Shown here: in pieces, positions 42,754-51,373 of the stretch
How the letters are laid out: each line of letters starts with the position of its first letter
Numbering within the stretch: position 1 is the first letter of the stretch
Origin: Amycolatopsis sp. DSM 110486
GTDB taxonomy: Bacteria; Actinomycetota; Actinomycetes; Mycobacteriales; Pseudonocardiaceae
DNA: 64,000 bases
Assembly (NCBI RefSeq): GCF_019468465.1
Contig: NZ_CP080519.1
Span: 10,409,001 to 10,473,000 of the forward strand
Direction of reading: 5' to 3'
Program-made: the position numbers and the translations under genes
Notes under the pieces: generated by a model
Seen by the model: only the letters and a program-made list of their open reading frames with translations
Databases searched by the model: none
Told to the model about the DNA's origin: nothing

Positions 42754-44900
42754 GCCTGCTCCTCCCGGCCGGTGCGCTGCAGCACCACGAGCGACCGCGC
42801 GGAGAGCGTGTGCTTGCCGCCACCGGGCACCGGGTCCACATCGGACTGTCCGACCTGGCCGGTGGCCGTGTCGACGACGACCGTCCACTCGGTGCCGTAC
42901 CCGTTGGCGGGCAAGGTCATCGCGATGTCCTCGTAGTGCGCGTTGAACGCGAGCAGGAACGACTCGTCGACCACCGCCATGCCGCGCGGGTCGAGGTCGG
43001 AGATGCCCTCGCCGTTGAGGAAGATGACCACGGACTTGCCGAAGCCGTCGTCCCAGTTCTGCTCGGTCATCTCCTCGCCGGCCGGGGTGAACCAGGCGAT
43101 GTCGCCGAGCTCCTCGCCCTTGCGCACCGGCTTGCCCTGGAAGAACCGGCGGCGGCGGAACACCGGGTGGCGTTTGCGGAACGCGGTGAGCGCCGCGGTG
43201 AAGTCGACGAGGTCGGCGTTCTCCTTGGCGAGCGCCCAGTCCATCCAGGACAGTTCGGAGTCCTGGCAGTAGGCGTTGTTGTTGCCCCGTTGCGTGCGGC
43301 CCAGCTCGTCGCCGTGCAGCAGCATCGGCACGCCCTGGGACAGCAGCACGGTGGCGAGCAGGTTGCGGCGCTGACGGGCGCGCAACGCGAGGACCTCCTC
43401 GTCCTCGGTCGGGCCCTCCACGCCGCAGTTCCACGACCGGTTGTCGTCGGCGCCGTCGCGGTTGTCCTCGCCGTTGGCTTCGTTGTGCTTCTCGTTGTAG
43501 GACACCAGGTCCTCGAGGGTGAAGCCGTCGTGGGCGGTGACGAAGTTGATCGACGCGAACGGCCGCCGGCCGTCGTCCTGGTAGAGGTCCGACGAGCCCG
43601 TGATGCGGGAGGCGAACTCCCCCAGCGTCGAGGGTTCGCCGCGCCAGAAGTCGCGCACGGTGTCGCGGTACTGCCCGTTCCACTCCGTCCACAGTGGCGG
43701 GAAGTTGCCCACCTGGTAGCCACCGGGGCCGACGTCCCACGGCTCGGCGATGAGCTTGACCTGGCTCACGATCGGGTCCTGCTGCACGAGCTCGAAGAAC
43801 GTGGACAGGCGGTCGACGTCGTAGAACTCGCGCGCCAGCGCGGAGGCGAGGTCGAAGCGGAACCCGTCCACGTGCATCTCGGTGACCCAGTAGCGCAGCG
43901 AGTCCATGATCAGCTGCAACGTGTGGGGGTTGCGGACGTTGAGCGAGTTGCCCGTGCCCGTGTAGTCCATGTAGTACTTCGGCTCGTCCTCGACCAGCCG
44001 ATAGTAGGCCTCGTTGTCGATGCCGCGCATGGACAGCGTCGGCCCGAGGTGGTTGCCCTCGGCGGTGTGGTTGTAGACGACGTCGAGGATCACCTCGATG
44101 TTGGCTTCGTGCAGGGCACGGACCATGCCCTTGAACTCCTGCACCTGCCCGCCCTGCCCCGGCATCGCCGCGTAGGCGTCGTGGGGCGCGAAGAAGCCGA
44201 TGGTGTTGTAGCCCCAGTAGTTGCGCAGGCCCTTCTGGTCCAGGCCGTGGTCGGTCACGAACTGGTGCACCGGCATGAGCTCCACCGCCGTGACGCCGAG
44301 CTTCTTCAGGTGCTCGATCACGGCGGGGTGCGCGAGGCCGGCATACGTGCCGCGCAGGCGGTCGGGCACGAACGGGTGCGTCATCGTCATGCCGCGCACG
44401 TGCGCTTCGTAGATCACAGTCTCGTGGTAGGGCGTGCGCGGTGCGCGGTCGTTGGCCCAGTCGAAGAACGGGCTCACCACCAGCGAGTACGGCACGTGCC
44501 CGGCCGAGTCCTGGTCGTTGCGCGTCTCCGGGTTGTCGAACTCGTACCCGAACAGCGCCTCCGACCAGTCGACGCCACGCGAAAGCGCCTTGGCGTACGG
44601 GTCGATCAGGACCTTGTTCGGGTTGCAGCGCAGGCCGCGGTCAGGGTCGTACGGGCCGTGCACGCGGAAGCCGTAGCGCTGGCCGGGACCGATGCCGAGC
44701 AGGTAGCCGTGGTGGACGAACCCGTCGACCTCCTCCAGGCGCGAACGCGTTTCCGTGCCGTCCTCGTCGAACAGGCAGAGCTCCACGTACTCGGCGACCT
44801 CGGAGAACAGGGCGAAGTTCGTGCCCACCCCGTCGTAGGTGGCGCCGAGCGGGTAGGGCCTTCCGGGCCAGGGACGCACGGGACTCTCCTTGGGGGACAT
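42750..44900 (-). CDS. glgX: Glycogen debranching enzyme, TreX type (second paralogue)
   Basis: This 716-residue GH13_11 enzyme has CBM48 near 10-140 and a barrel with His-Val-Asp-Gly-Phe-Arg-Phe-Asp-Leu-Ala (nucleophile) and Leu-Ile-Ala-Glu-Pro-Trp-Asp-Val-Gly-Pro-Gly-Gly-Tyr-Gln (acid/base), plus Trp-Asn-Gly-Gln-Tyr-Arg-Asp. The Gly-Pro-Gly-Gly-Tyr stretch fits the typical GlgX/TreX loop better than the 36497 paralogue. Overlap with treY (4 bp) identifies it as the TreX partner that debranches glycogen to feed TreY. The ATG at 44900 has a GGAGAG ribosome-binding site about 9 bases upstream is not exact; a CCAAGGAGAG-like stretch lies just inside the gene, so the initiation signal is less clear than for its neighbours. 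Confidence 0.94.
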   Translation of the reverse strand: MSPKESPVRPWPGRPYPLGATYDGVGTNFALFSEVAEYVELCLFDEDGTETRSRLEEVDGFVHHGYLLGIGPGQRYGFRVHGPYDPDRGLRCNPNKVLIDPYAKALSRGVDWSEALFGYEFDNPETRNDQDSAGHVPYSLVVSPFFDWANDRAPRTPYHETVIYEAHVRGMTMTHPFVPDRLRGTYAGLAHPAVIEHLKKLGVTAVELMPVHQFVTDHGLDQKGLRNYWGYNTIGFFAPHDAYAAMPGQGGQVQEFKGMVRALHEANIEVILDVVYNHTAEGNHLGPTLSMRGIDNEAYYRLVEDEPKYYMDYTGTGNSLNVRNPHTLQLIMDSLRYWVTEMHVDGFRFDLASALAREFYDVDRLSTFFELVQQDPIVSQVKLIAEPWDVGPGGYQVGNFPPLWTEWNGQYRDTVRDFWRGEPSTLGEFASRITGSSDLYQDDGRRPFASINFVTAHDGFTLEDLVSYNEKHNEANGEDNRDGADDNRSWNCGVEGPTEDEEVLALRARQRRNLLATVLLSQGVPMLLHGDELGRTQRGNNNAYCQDSELSWMDWALAKENADLVDFTAALTAFRKRHPVFRRRRFFQGKPVRKGEELGDIAWFTPAGEEMTEQNWDDGFGKSVVIFLNGEGISDLDPRGMAVVDESFLLAFNAHYEDIAMTLPANGYGTEWTVVVDTATGQVGQSDVDPVPGGGKHTLSARSLVVLQRTGREEQA

Positions 44901-44977
44901 CGGTTTGTCGGGTTTCTCGGGGAAGACTGACTTACCCGCGCGGGCGGGTCTCGAACCACGAAGGCCGGCCCGGGCGG

Positions 44978-46957
44978 TTACGGGAGCGGGCGGGCGGCCT
45001 TGAGCGGGGCGACCGCCGCACGCACCCGCGCGTCGGCGAAGAACCCGTCGACACTGACGGGGAGCGGGATCCGCCAGTTAGGGTACTGGTCGATCGTCCC
45101 GGGCAGGTTGGGCTGGCGCCGTTCGCCAACCACGTCGGCAGGTGAGGTGAGCACCAGGCGTGACGCCGCCGAGGCCAGGAGCGTGTGCAAGGCCACCACC
45201 GGGTCGTCGGCGGGGATGCCTTCGCGCGCAACGAGGTCGAGCAGCGCGCTGCGTTCGGCCGCCGCCTCCGTGTACTCCTGCTCCACGGGCCGGTCGAGCA
45301 GGCCCAGCTCGGCCCGGACGCGCACGTGCTCCGCTTCGAGCCAGCCGGACACGGTGGGCAGGTCGTGGGTCGAGATGCTCGCCATCGCGTGCGGGTCCCA
45401 GTCCGCAGGGCGGACGAACGGTTTGCCCGGTGCGTCCCAGTCGCGCTGGAACCACAGCACGGCGGAGCTGAGCACGCCGCGTTCGTGCATGGTCTCGGTG
45501 ACGGTCTCCTCGACCGTGCCGAGGTCCTCACCGACCACCACGGCGCCGGCGCGGTGGGCCTCCAGCGCGAGCACGCCGAGCATCGCCTCGGCGTCGTAGT
45601 GCACGTAGGTGCCGCGGCCGGCGGGCTCGCCCGGCGGGATCCACCACAGGCGCCACAGTCCGGCGATGTGGTCCACGCGGATGCCGTCGGCGTGCTGCAA
45701 CACGCCGCGGATGACGTCGCGGAACGGCGCGTACCCGGCCTCGGCGAGGCGGTCGGGCCGCCACGGCGGGAGGTTCCAGTCCTGGCCCTGCTGGTTGAAC
45801 GCGTCGGGCGGCGCGCCCACGCGCACACGCGCCGCAAACACGTCGCGCAGCGCCCACGTGTCGGCGCCGCCGGGGTGCACGCCGACGGGCAGGTCGTGCA
45901 CGACACCCACCGTCATCCCGGCCTCACGCGCCGCGAGACGGACCTCGTCGAGCTGCTCGTGGCACAGCTGCTGGAGCCAGCCGTGGAACTCGACGCGGTC
46001 GGCCAGCTTCTCGCGGGCCGCGGCCACCTCGGTGCTCGCCGGGTCGCGCAGGGCCTCGGGCCACTCGCGCCAGTCGGCGCCGTGCACCTCGGCCAGCGCG
46101 CCGAACGTCGCGAAGTCGCGCAGATCGCCGCGGAGCTCGACGGGCCGCGGGTGGTGCGGGCGCAGCAGCTCGAGCGCGGTGCGCTTGGCGTCCCACACGG
46201 CGTCGTAGTCGATCAGGTCCGGAACCGCGTCCGGGGCCAGGGCCAGCACCTTCGTGCGCGTGGCCTCGTCGGCCTTGGCGAACGCCTCGGTGTCGGTGAC
46301 CCGCAGGTACACGGGGTTCGCGAAGCGCCTGCTCGACGGCGAGTACGGCGAGCGCTCCACGGGGTGCGCGGGGCTGAACGCCTGCACCGGGTTGACCAGC
46401 AGCACACCCGCGCCGAGCTCGGCGGCCGAGCGCGTGGCCGTGGTCCGGAGGTCGCCGAAGTCGCCCATCCCCCACGACCCGGCCGAGTGCAGGGCGTAGA
46501 GCTGCAGCATCCAGCCCCACGCGGCGGGCACCTCGGGCAGCTTCGCCGGGACCACGGCCAGCGGCACCCGGCGCTCGCCGGCGACGACGTGGTGCCAGCC
46601 CAGCGGCAGGTCGGCCGGCAGCGTGGTGCCGACGTCGCGAGTCGTGCCGTCCTCCAGCTCGACGGTGACCTCGCGGCCCAGCTCGCGCCTGTCACCGGCG
46701 CGTACGACGATCGTGGGCGGCAGGTCGGCCGACGCCCGGGACTCCCGGACGCGCTCCAGTGCCCGGCGGATCGACTCCGCGCTCGAGGCGTCCACGTCGA
46801 ACTGTGCGAGGACGGCGACGACCACCTCGGCCTCGACCCGGACTTCCACGCGGTCGGAGTTCTCGTAGTGGGTCGCCACGCCGTAGGCGGCGGCCAGCTC
46901 GGCCAGCTCGGGCGAAACGTCGGGGCTCGGTGATCCGGAGGCGGTCGGGCTCTGCAC
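44978..46957 (-). CDS. malQ: 4-alpha-glucanotransferase
   Basis: This 659-residue GH77 amylomaltase (disproportionating enzyme) transfers maltodextrin segments between chains. It has the bacterial N-terminal beta domain (about 20-150), then Trp-Gly-Met-Gly-Asp-Phe-Gly-Asp-Leu, Ser-Pro-Tyr-Ser-Pro-Ser-Ser-Arg-Arg, Gly-Ile-Arg-Val-Asp-His-Ile-Ala-Gly-Leu (nucleophile) and Val-Val-Gly-Glu-Asp-Leu-Gly-Thr-Val (acid/base). The start is taken at the GTG at 46957, where the family sequence begins; the reading frame stays open far upstream into another gene by GC bias only. No clear ribosome-binding site is visible. It is the first gene of the 22-kb minus-strand alpha-glucan block. Confidence 0.93.
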   Translation of the reverse strand: MQSPTASGSPSPDVSPELAELAAAYGVATHYENSDRVEVRVEAEVVVAVLAQFDVDASSAESIRRALERVRESRASADLPPTIVVRAGDRRELGREVTVELEDGTTRDVGTTLPADLPLGWHHVVAGERRVPLAVVPAKLPEVPAAWGWMLQLYALHSAGSWGMGDFGDLRTTATRSAAELGAGVLLVNPVQAFSPAHPVERSPYSPSSRRFANPVYLRVTDTEAFAKADEATRTKVLALAPDAVPDLIDYDAVWDAKRTALELLRPHHPRPVELRGDLRDFATFGALAEVHGADWREWPEALRDPASTEVAAAREKLADRVEFHGWLQQLCHEQLDEVRLAAREAGMTVGVVHDLPVGVHPGGADTWALRDVFAARVRVGAPPDAFNQQGQDWNLPPWRPDRLAEAGYAPFRDVIRGVLQHADGIRVDHIAGLWRLWWIPPGEPAGRGTYVHYDAEAMLGVLALEAHRAGAVVVGEDLGTVEETVTETMHERGVLSSAVLWFQRDWDAPGKPFVRPADWDPHAMASISTHDLPTVSGWLEAEHVRVRAELGLLDRPVEQEYTEAAAERSALLDLVAREGIPADDPVVALHTLLASAASRLVLTSPADVVGERRQPNLPGTIDQYPNWRIPLPVSVDGFFADARVRAAVAPLKAARPLP

Positions 46958-47032
46958 CGGCCCAGTGTCGCGGCCCGCGCCGGGGCGCGCCAATCGCCTC
47001 GCCGGGCGGCACCCGAATGCCGGATGCGTACA

Positions 47033-47074
47033 GCGGTGACCGGCCAGTCGGGGGGCGTGCCGGCCGGTCACCGC
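47033..47074. terminator. Strong hairpin between the peptidase operon and malQ
   Basis: GCGGTGACCGGCC (47033-47045) pairs perfectly with GGCCGGTCACCGC (47062-47074) around 16 bases. It lies 80 bases beyond the M1 peptidase stop and 76 bases before malQ, so it can insulate the two transcription units. Confidence 0.6.
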
Positions 47075-47154
47075 CACACCCACCGAGAGGCCATCCGGTG
47101 AACAGAATGACGCGTGGGGACGCACGTCACCTTTTCGAGTGAAGTTCTCCCCGC

Positions 47155-48543
47155 TCAGCGCGCGAGCGAGCCCGGGTACAGGTATTGGGCCGGCGGGATC
47201 ACGGAGCTGTGCGCCCACGCGGTGAAGAAGCCCGACAGGTCCTGCCCCGCCTGCGCCGACGCGAAGTGCTCGAAGTCGGGCCAGGACGCGTTGCCGTCGC
47301 GGTGCGCGGCGATCCAGTGCTTCAGCAGGCCGAAGAACTTGTCGTCGCCCATCGTGCGGCGCAGCGCGTGAAGCATGAGCGAGCCGCGGTCGTACAGGGC
47401 GTAGTCGAGCGGCCGGTCCTTGCCCGGGTCGTAGATCGGCACCTGCCAGTAGGCCGCGTCGCCCGCGTTCTGCTCGACGATCGAGCGGTAGCTCTCGTCG
47501 AGGTCGGCCCCGTTCTCGGCTTCGTCCCACAGCTGCCCCGCGTACTGGGCGAAGCATTCGGCCAGGCAGCCGTCGCGCCAGTCCGAAAAGGACACCGCGT
47601 CGCCGAACCACTGGTGCGCCAGCTCGTGCACGGCCGACGCGTCGAAGAACGCGCCGTCGTAGGTCGGGCGGGTCTGCGTCTCCAGCGCGAGGCTGCCCTC
47701 GGTGGCCTCCGGCTCGACGACGATCGCGCCGGTCGAGTCGAACGGGTACGGGCCGAACGTGTCGGTCAGGAAGCCCATGATCTTCGGCAGGAGCGCCTCG
47801 GAGTCGGGGAGGATGCTCGTGTTCTGCCCATACGCGGTGATCACGGGAGTGCCGTCGGCGAGCTTCGAGGTGTGCACGGTGAACTTGTCGATCGCCATTG
47901 TCGTGGCGTAGGAGACGATCGGGTGGTCCTCGTGCCAGCGGAACGTCGTGTGGCCGGCGTTCGTGGTCGTCGGGCCGGGCAGCCCGTTGCCCACCACCGT
48001 CCACCCGGTCGGCACGGTCGCCTCCAGGTGCAGCGCCGCCTTGTCCGAGGGGTGGTCGTTCAAGGGGAACCACGCCGTGGCCGAGTGCGGCTCGCCGCTC
48101 ACGTCGATGCCGCCGCCCACGAGCCGGTGCCAGCTCGCGCCCACCGGCGGGCCCGAGTACACGACGCGCACGGCGAAGGTGCTGCCGCGCCGCACCCGCG
48201 TGCGCGGCGTGATCACCAGCTCGTGCGCGCCCGACCGGGCGATCGCCTTGGCCGGCACGCCGTTCACGGTCACCGCCGAGACCGTGAAGCCCTCCAGATC
48301 GAGGTCGAACCGGTCGAGGTCCTGGCGCGCGGCCGCGTGGACCGTGGTGTCGCCGGTGAAGGAACCGGGGTTCGCGGGATCGTAGGACACCTTCACGTCG
48401 TAGCGCGAGACGTCGTAACCGCCGTTGCCGTCCTGCGGGAAGTACGGGTCGCCGACGCCGTCCGCGCCGATCGCCGACGGCTGCGCCATGCCGAGCGCCG
48501 CCGCTCCGCTCGCGACGAGTGCGAGCGCCTTGCACCAGCTCAT
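47155..48543 (-). CDS. M1 family zinc metallopeptidase, secreted (second of a tandem pair)
   Basis: This is a 462-residue exported aminopeptidase-type protein with a signal peptide at about 1-26. The zinc site His-Glu-Leu-Ala-His-Gln-Trp-Phe-Gly with the downstream Glu in Leu-Ala-Glu-Cys-Phe (HExxH-x18-E) is intact. The usual Gly-x-Met-Glu-Asn substrate motif is represented by Gly-Ser-Leu-Ala-Leu-Glu-Thr-Gln. It lacks the long C-terminal helical domain of large M1 enzymes such as PepN. Its ATG overlaps the stop of the upstream paralogue (ATGA, 48540-48543). It probably trims peptides outside the cell. Confidence 0.9.
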   Translation of the reverse strand: MSWCKALALVASGAAALGMAQPSAIGADGVGDPYFPQDGNGGYDVSRYDVKVSYDPANPGSFTGDTTVHAAARQDLDRFDLDLEGFTVSAVTVNGVPAKAIARSGAHELVITPRTRVRRGSTFAVRVVYSGPPVGASWHRLVGGGIDVSGEPHSATAWFPLNDHPSDKAALHLEATVPTGWTVVGNGLPGPTTTNAGHTTFRWHEDHPIVSYATTMAIDKFTVHTSKLADGTPVITAYGQNTSILPDSEALLPKIMGFLTDTFGPYPFDSTGAIVVEPEATEGSLALETQTRPTYDGAFFDASAVHELAHQWFGDAVSFSDWRDGCLAECFAQYAGQLWDEAENGADLDESYRSIVEQNAGDAAYWQVPIYDPGKDRPLDYALYDRGSLMLHALRRTMGDDKFFGLLKHWIAAHRDGNASWPDFEHFASAQAGQDLSGFFTAWAHSSVIPPAQYLYPGSLAR

Positions 48544-49943
48544 GCTTGGTCCTTCAGGGTTCCGGGGTGGAGGTAGGGCTCGGGCGGGATCACGGTGCTG
48601 TGGGCCCACGCGGTGAAGAAACCGGTGAGGTCGTGGCCGTACTCGTGGGCCGCGAGGTGTTCGAAGTCGGCCCAGGAGGCGTTGGCGTCGCGGTGCCGGC
48701 CGAGGAAATCGCGCAGGGTCCGGAAGAACACGGGGTCGCCGACGGTGCGGCGCAACGCGTGCAGCATGAGCGGGCCGACGGTGTAGGAGCCGCCGTAGAA
48801 CCCGTCGCCCGGGTCCGCGAGGGGGATCTTCCAGAAGTCCGGGTCGGCGGCGGCGCCGGTGAGCGCGGCGCGGTAGTCGGCGTCGAGGTCGTGGCCCTCC
48901 TTCGCCTCCCGCCACAGCCATTCCGCGTAGGTGGCGAAGCACTCCTTGAGGCAGATGTCGGACCAGCGCGCCACCGAGACGCTGTCGCCGAACCACTGGT
49001 GCGCCTGCTCGTGCACGATGTCGGTGAACCGCTCCGGTGGGACTCCGCCCGGGTATACCGGCCGGTCCTGCAGTTCGAACCCGCCACCGGTGTCGCCGGG
49101 GTAGAAGATCCCGCCCGCCGAGGACAACGGGTACTCGCCGAAGCGGCTGGAAAGAAAGCCGAGCACCTCGGGCAGCCGGTCCTCGAACGGCTTCGCGGCC
49201 TCCGTGCCCGTGGTGTACGCGTCGACGACCGGGGTGCCGTCGGCAAGGTGTCCCGTGTGGACGGTCATCCGGTCGATCACCACGCCCGTCAGGTACGAAG
49301 CCACGGGGTGGTCCTCGGTCCACGAGAACGTCTTGCGCCCGCCGCGCACCACCGGCGGCGCGGGCACCCCGTTGCCCACCACGGCCCAGCCAGGCAGGTC
49401 CGGCATCGTCACGGCGAGGTGGAACGTCGCCTTGTCCGACGGGTGGTCGTTCACCGGGTACCAGCTCGACGCTGAATGCGGCTCGCCGAACGCGTGCACC
49501 GCGCCCGCGTCGTCGGCCGTCATCCAGAAGAAGCCCGGCGTGCCCTGGTAGAGCACCCGCACCCGAAAGGACTGCCCGCGCCGCAGGGGTTCGGCGGGCG
49601 TGATCACGAGCTCGTGCTCGCCGGTGCGGGTGAAGGCCGCGGGCGCGCCCGCCACCGTCACGCTCTGCACGGTGAAGCCCTCGAGATCGAGGTCGAAACG
49701 GCTCAGGTCCTGGGTGGCGACGGCGTCGGCCGCCGTGTCGCCGGTGAGGAAATCGGGTTTCGCGGGGTCGTAGTCCAGCGCGACGTCGTAGTGGCTCACG
49801 CGGTAGCCGCCGTTGCCGTCCTGCGGGAACAGCGGGTCGCCGACGCCGTCGGACCCGGGGCTCGGGGCGGCGACCGCCGTACTCGAGGCGAGCACGAGGA
49901 TCGAGCCGGTGGCGACCGCGGTCGCCCACACTCTCTTCAGCAC
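48540..49943 (-). CDS. M1 family zinc metallopeptidase, secreted (first of a tandem pair)
   Basis: This is a 467-residue exported protein, signal peptide about 1-26, close in length and layout to the one at 47155: both begin the mature part with Asp-Gly-Val-Gly-Asp-Pro-x-Phe-Pro-Gln-Asp-Gly-Asn-Gly-Gly-Tyr. The zinc motif is His-Glu-Gln-Ala-His-Gln-Trp-Phe-Gly with Glu in Leu-Lys-Glu-Cys-Phe. The Gly-Ala-Met-Glu-Asn motif is changed to Gly-Gly-Gly-Phe-Glu-Leu-Gln. The GTG start at 49943 precedes a normal signal peptide. The pair arose by duplication and is translationally coupled, so equal amounts are likely made. Confidence 0.9.
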   Translation of the reverse strand: MLKRVWATAVATGSILVLASSTAVAAPSPGSDGVGDPLFPQDGNGGYRVSHYDVALDYDPAKPDFLTGDTAADAVATQDLSRFDLDLEGFTVQSVTVAGAPAAFTRTGEHELVITPAEPLRRGQSFRVRVLYQGTPGFFWMTADDAGAVHAFGEPHSASSWYPVNDHPSDKATFHLAVTMPDLPGWAVVGNGVPAPPVVRGGRKTFSWTEDHPVASYLTGVVIDRMTVHTGHLADGTPVVDAYTTGTEAAKPFEDRLPEVLGFLSSRFGEYPLSSAGGIFYPGDTGGGFELQDRPVYPGGVPPERFTDIVHEQAHQWFGDSVSVARWSDICLKECFATYAEWLWREAKEGHDLDADYRAALTGAAADPDFWKIPLADPGDGFYGGSYTVGPLMLHALRRTVGDPVFFRTLRDFLGRHRDANASWADFEHLAAHEYGHDLTGFFTAWAHSTVIPPEPYLHPGTLKDQA

Positions 49944-49988
49944 CGCGCCAGGCTGGCAGAACGGCGGGCCGAACCGGTCAGGAACTTG

Positions 49989-50849
49989 TCAGGGCCGGAT
50001 GAGGGTTCCGTGATCGAGTTTGCCCGCGAGCCGCCCGAGCCAGGCCACGACCTCGCCCGGCTCGCGGTCCGGCAGCCCGAAGACCACCTCCGTGACCCCG
50101 GCCGCCTCGAGCCGCGCGAGGCCTTCGGGATCGGGCCGCGGGCCGAGCGCGGCCACCTGCGGCTCGCCGGTGCGACCCTCGGCGCGCCAGATCTCACGCA
50201 GCAGCCCGACGTTCTCCTCGACGTCCACTTCGGACGGTGTGGTGAGCCAGCCGTCGGCCGAGCGCGCGATCCAGCGGAACGTGCGCTCGGTTCCGGCCGC
50301 GCCCACGAGCACGGGAACCCGCTCCTGCACCGGTTTCGGCCACGCCCAGCTCGGACCGAACGCCACGTGCTCGCCGTCGTGGCTCGCGACCTCGTCGGTC
50401 CACAAGGCACGCATCGCGTCGAGGTACTCGCGCAGCACGGCGCGGCGCGTGCCCGCGGGCACGCCGTGGTCGGCCAGCTCGTCGGTGTTCCACCCGAACC
50501 CGACGCCGAGCGTGACTCTCCCACCCGAGAGGTGGTCCAGCGTGGCGATCGCCTTGGCGAGCGTGATCGGGTCGCTCTCCACCGGGAGTGCGACCGCCGT
50601 GGCCAGGCGGATGCGCGTGGTGACCGAGGCCGCGGTGGCGAGCGAGACCCACGGGTCGAGCGTGCGCAGGTACCGGTCGTCGGGCAGGCTCGCGTCGCCG
50701 GTGCGCGGGTGCGCGGCCGTGCGCTTGACCGGGATGTGCGTGTGCTCGGGGACGTAGAAGGTGTCGAACCCGGCCGATTCGGCCGCCTGCGCCGCCGCCG
50801 CGGGGGTGATCCCGCGGTCGCTCGTGAAGAGCACAATGCCGTGTCTCAC
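49989..50849 (-). CDS. LLM class F420-dependent oxidoreductase
   Basis: This is a 286-residue luciferase-like (beta/alpha)8 protein, probably using coenzyme F420. Near the start is Gly-Ile-Val-Leu-Phe-Thr-Ser-Asp. Then follow Phe-Tyr-Val-Pro-Glu-His-Thr-His, Asp-Pro-Ile-Thr-Leu-Ala-Lys-Ala and Gly-Gly-Arg-Val-Thr-Leu-Gly-Val-Gly-Phe-Gly-Trp-Asn, which fit the TIGR03619 group of actinobacterial F420 enzymes with unknown substrates. The GTG at 50849 begins the fold. A KstR-like box (50865-50878) lies 16 bp upstream, so a role in sterol or related ring degradation is possible, but that is an inference from the site. Confidence 0.85.
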   Translation of the reverse strand: MRHGIVLFTSDRGITPAAAAQAAESAGFDTFYVPEHTHIPVKRTAAHPRTGDASLPDDRYLRTLDPWVSLATAASVTTRIRLATAVALPVESDPITLAKAIATLDHLSGGRVTLGVGFGWNTDELADHGVPAGTRRAVLREYLDAMRALWTDEVASHDGEHVAFGPSWAWPKPVQERVPVLVGAAGTERTFRWIARSADGWLTTPSEVDVEENVGLLREIWRAEGRTGEPQVAALGPRPDPEGLARLEAAGVTEVVFGLPDREPGEVVAWLGRLAGKLDHGTLIRP

Positions 50850-50864
50850 GACTCCCGACAGTAT

Positions 50865-50878
50865 TAGAACGTGTTTCA
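50865..50878. promoter_or_regulatory. KstR-like box upstream of the F420-type oxidoreductase
   Basis: TAGAACGTGTTTCA fits the cholesterol-regulon motif TNNAACNNGTTNNA of the TetR-family repressor KstR. It overlaps the expected promoter of the gene starting at 50849. Confidence 0.55.
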
Positions 50879-51069
50879 GTTTGCAACGAAATCCGCCTGG
50901 CCGCCGGAAGTGTTCTACAGGGAGCAGGTGGCCTTCGGGCCACGGAGCACCGCACCGCCCGTCCGGTTTGGCGATTATTCCTGGAAAAGCGGCGCTTGAC
51001 GTGGGGTGGGCCGGAGGACTGAACTGGTAGGGGCGATCACCCGGCCCGATCCGTCCTGAGGAGGGGGTC

Positions 51070-51366
51070 ATGCTTCCCCATCGTGACCGCAGTGCACTGC
51101 GGAAGATCGAAGAAGAGCTGGCCGCGAGCGACCCCGACTTCGTCGCGGCCCTGAGCGCCGGCGCCCCGCCCGTGCGGTCACGCGCGTGGCTCACCACCTT
51201 GATCCTCGCCGACGTCACCGTGGTGTTGATGATCGTGGTCGGGCTGCTGGCCGGCAGCACCGGCATGTTCCTGTGGGGCCTCGTCACGATCCCGGTGCTC
51301 GTCTGGATCCACCGGTCGATCCTCATGCGCAAGCGCGACCACACGGCCGACGACGCCAAGGCCTAG
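51070..51366 (+). CDS. DUF3040 family small membrane protein
   Basis: This 98-residue protein has the actinobacterial DUF3040 layout: a soluble N-terminus with Leu-Arg-Lys-Ile-Glu-Glu-Glu-Leu and Ser-Asp-Pro-Asp-Phe, two membrane helices (about 41-61 and 64-82), and a basic C-terminus. The function is unknown. The ATG at 51070 follows a GAGGAGGGGG ribosome-binding site at 4-10 bases. It converges on the HsaA-like gene. Confidence 0.85.
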   Translation: MLPHRDRSALRKIEEELAASDPDFVAALSAGAPPVRSRAWLTTLILADVTVVLMIVVGLLAGSTGMFLWGLVTIPVLVWIHRSILMRKRDHTADDAKA

Positions 51367-51373
51367 CGCAGAC

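Noticed and set aside
39865..42936. A 1,023-codon open frame on the plus strand opposite treZ, treY and glgX
   Set aside because: It is antisense to three enzymes with complete catalytic motifs. Its composition (Arg, His, Val, Ala, Gly) is what a GC-rich opposite strand gives, and it has no ribosome-binding site or known domain.
42754..43740. Extension of the treY frame upstream into the treX-type gene
   Set aside because: TreY similarity begins at the GTG at 42753, which overlaps the upstream stop in the usual GTGA manner.
46958..48535. Extension of the malQ frame upstream for another 526 codons
   Set aside because: The frame stays open only because of GC bias and is out of frame with the M1 peptidase encoded there. 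The MalQ family sequence begins at 46957.
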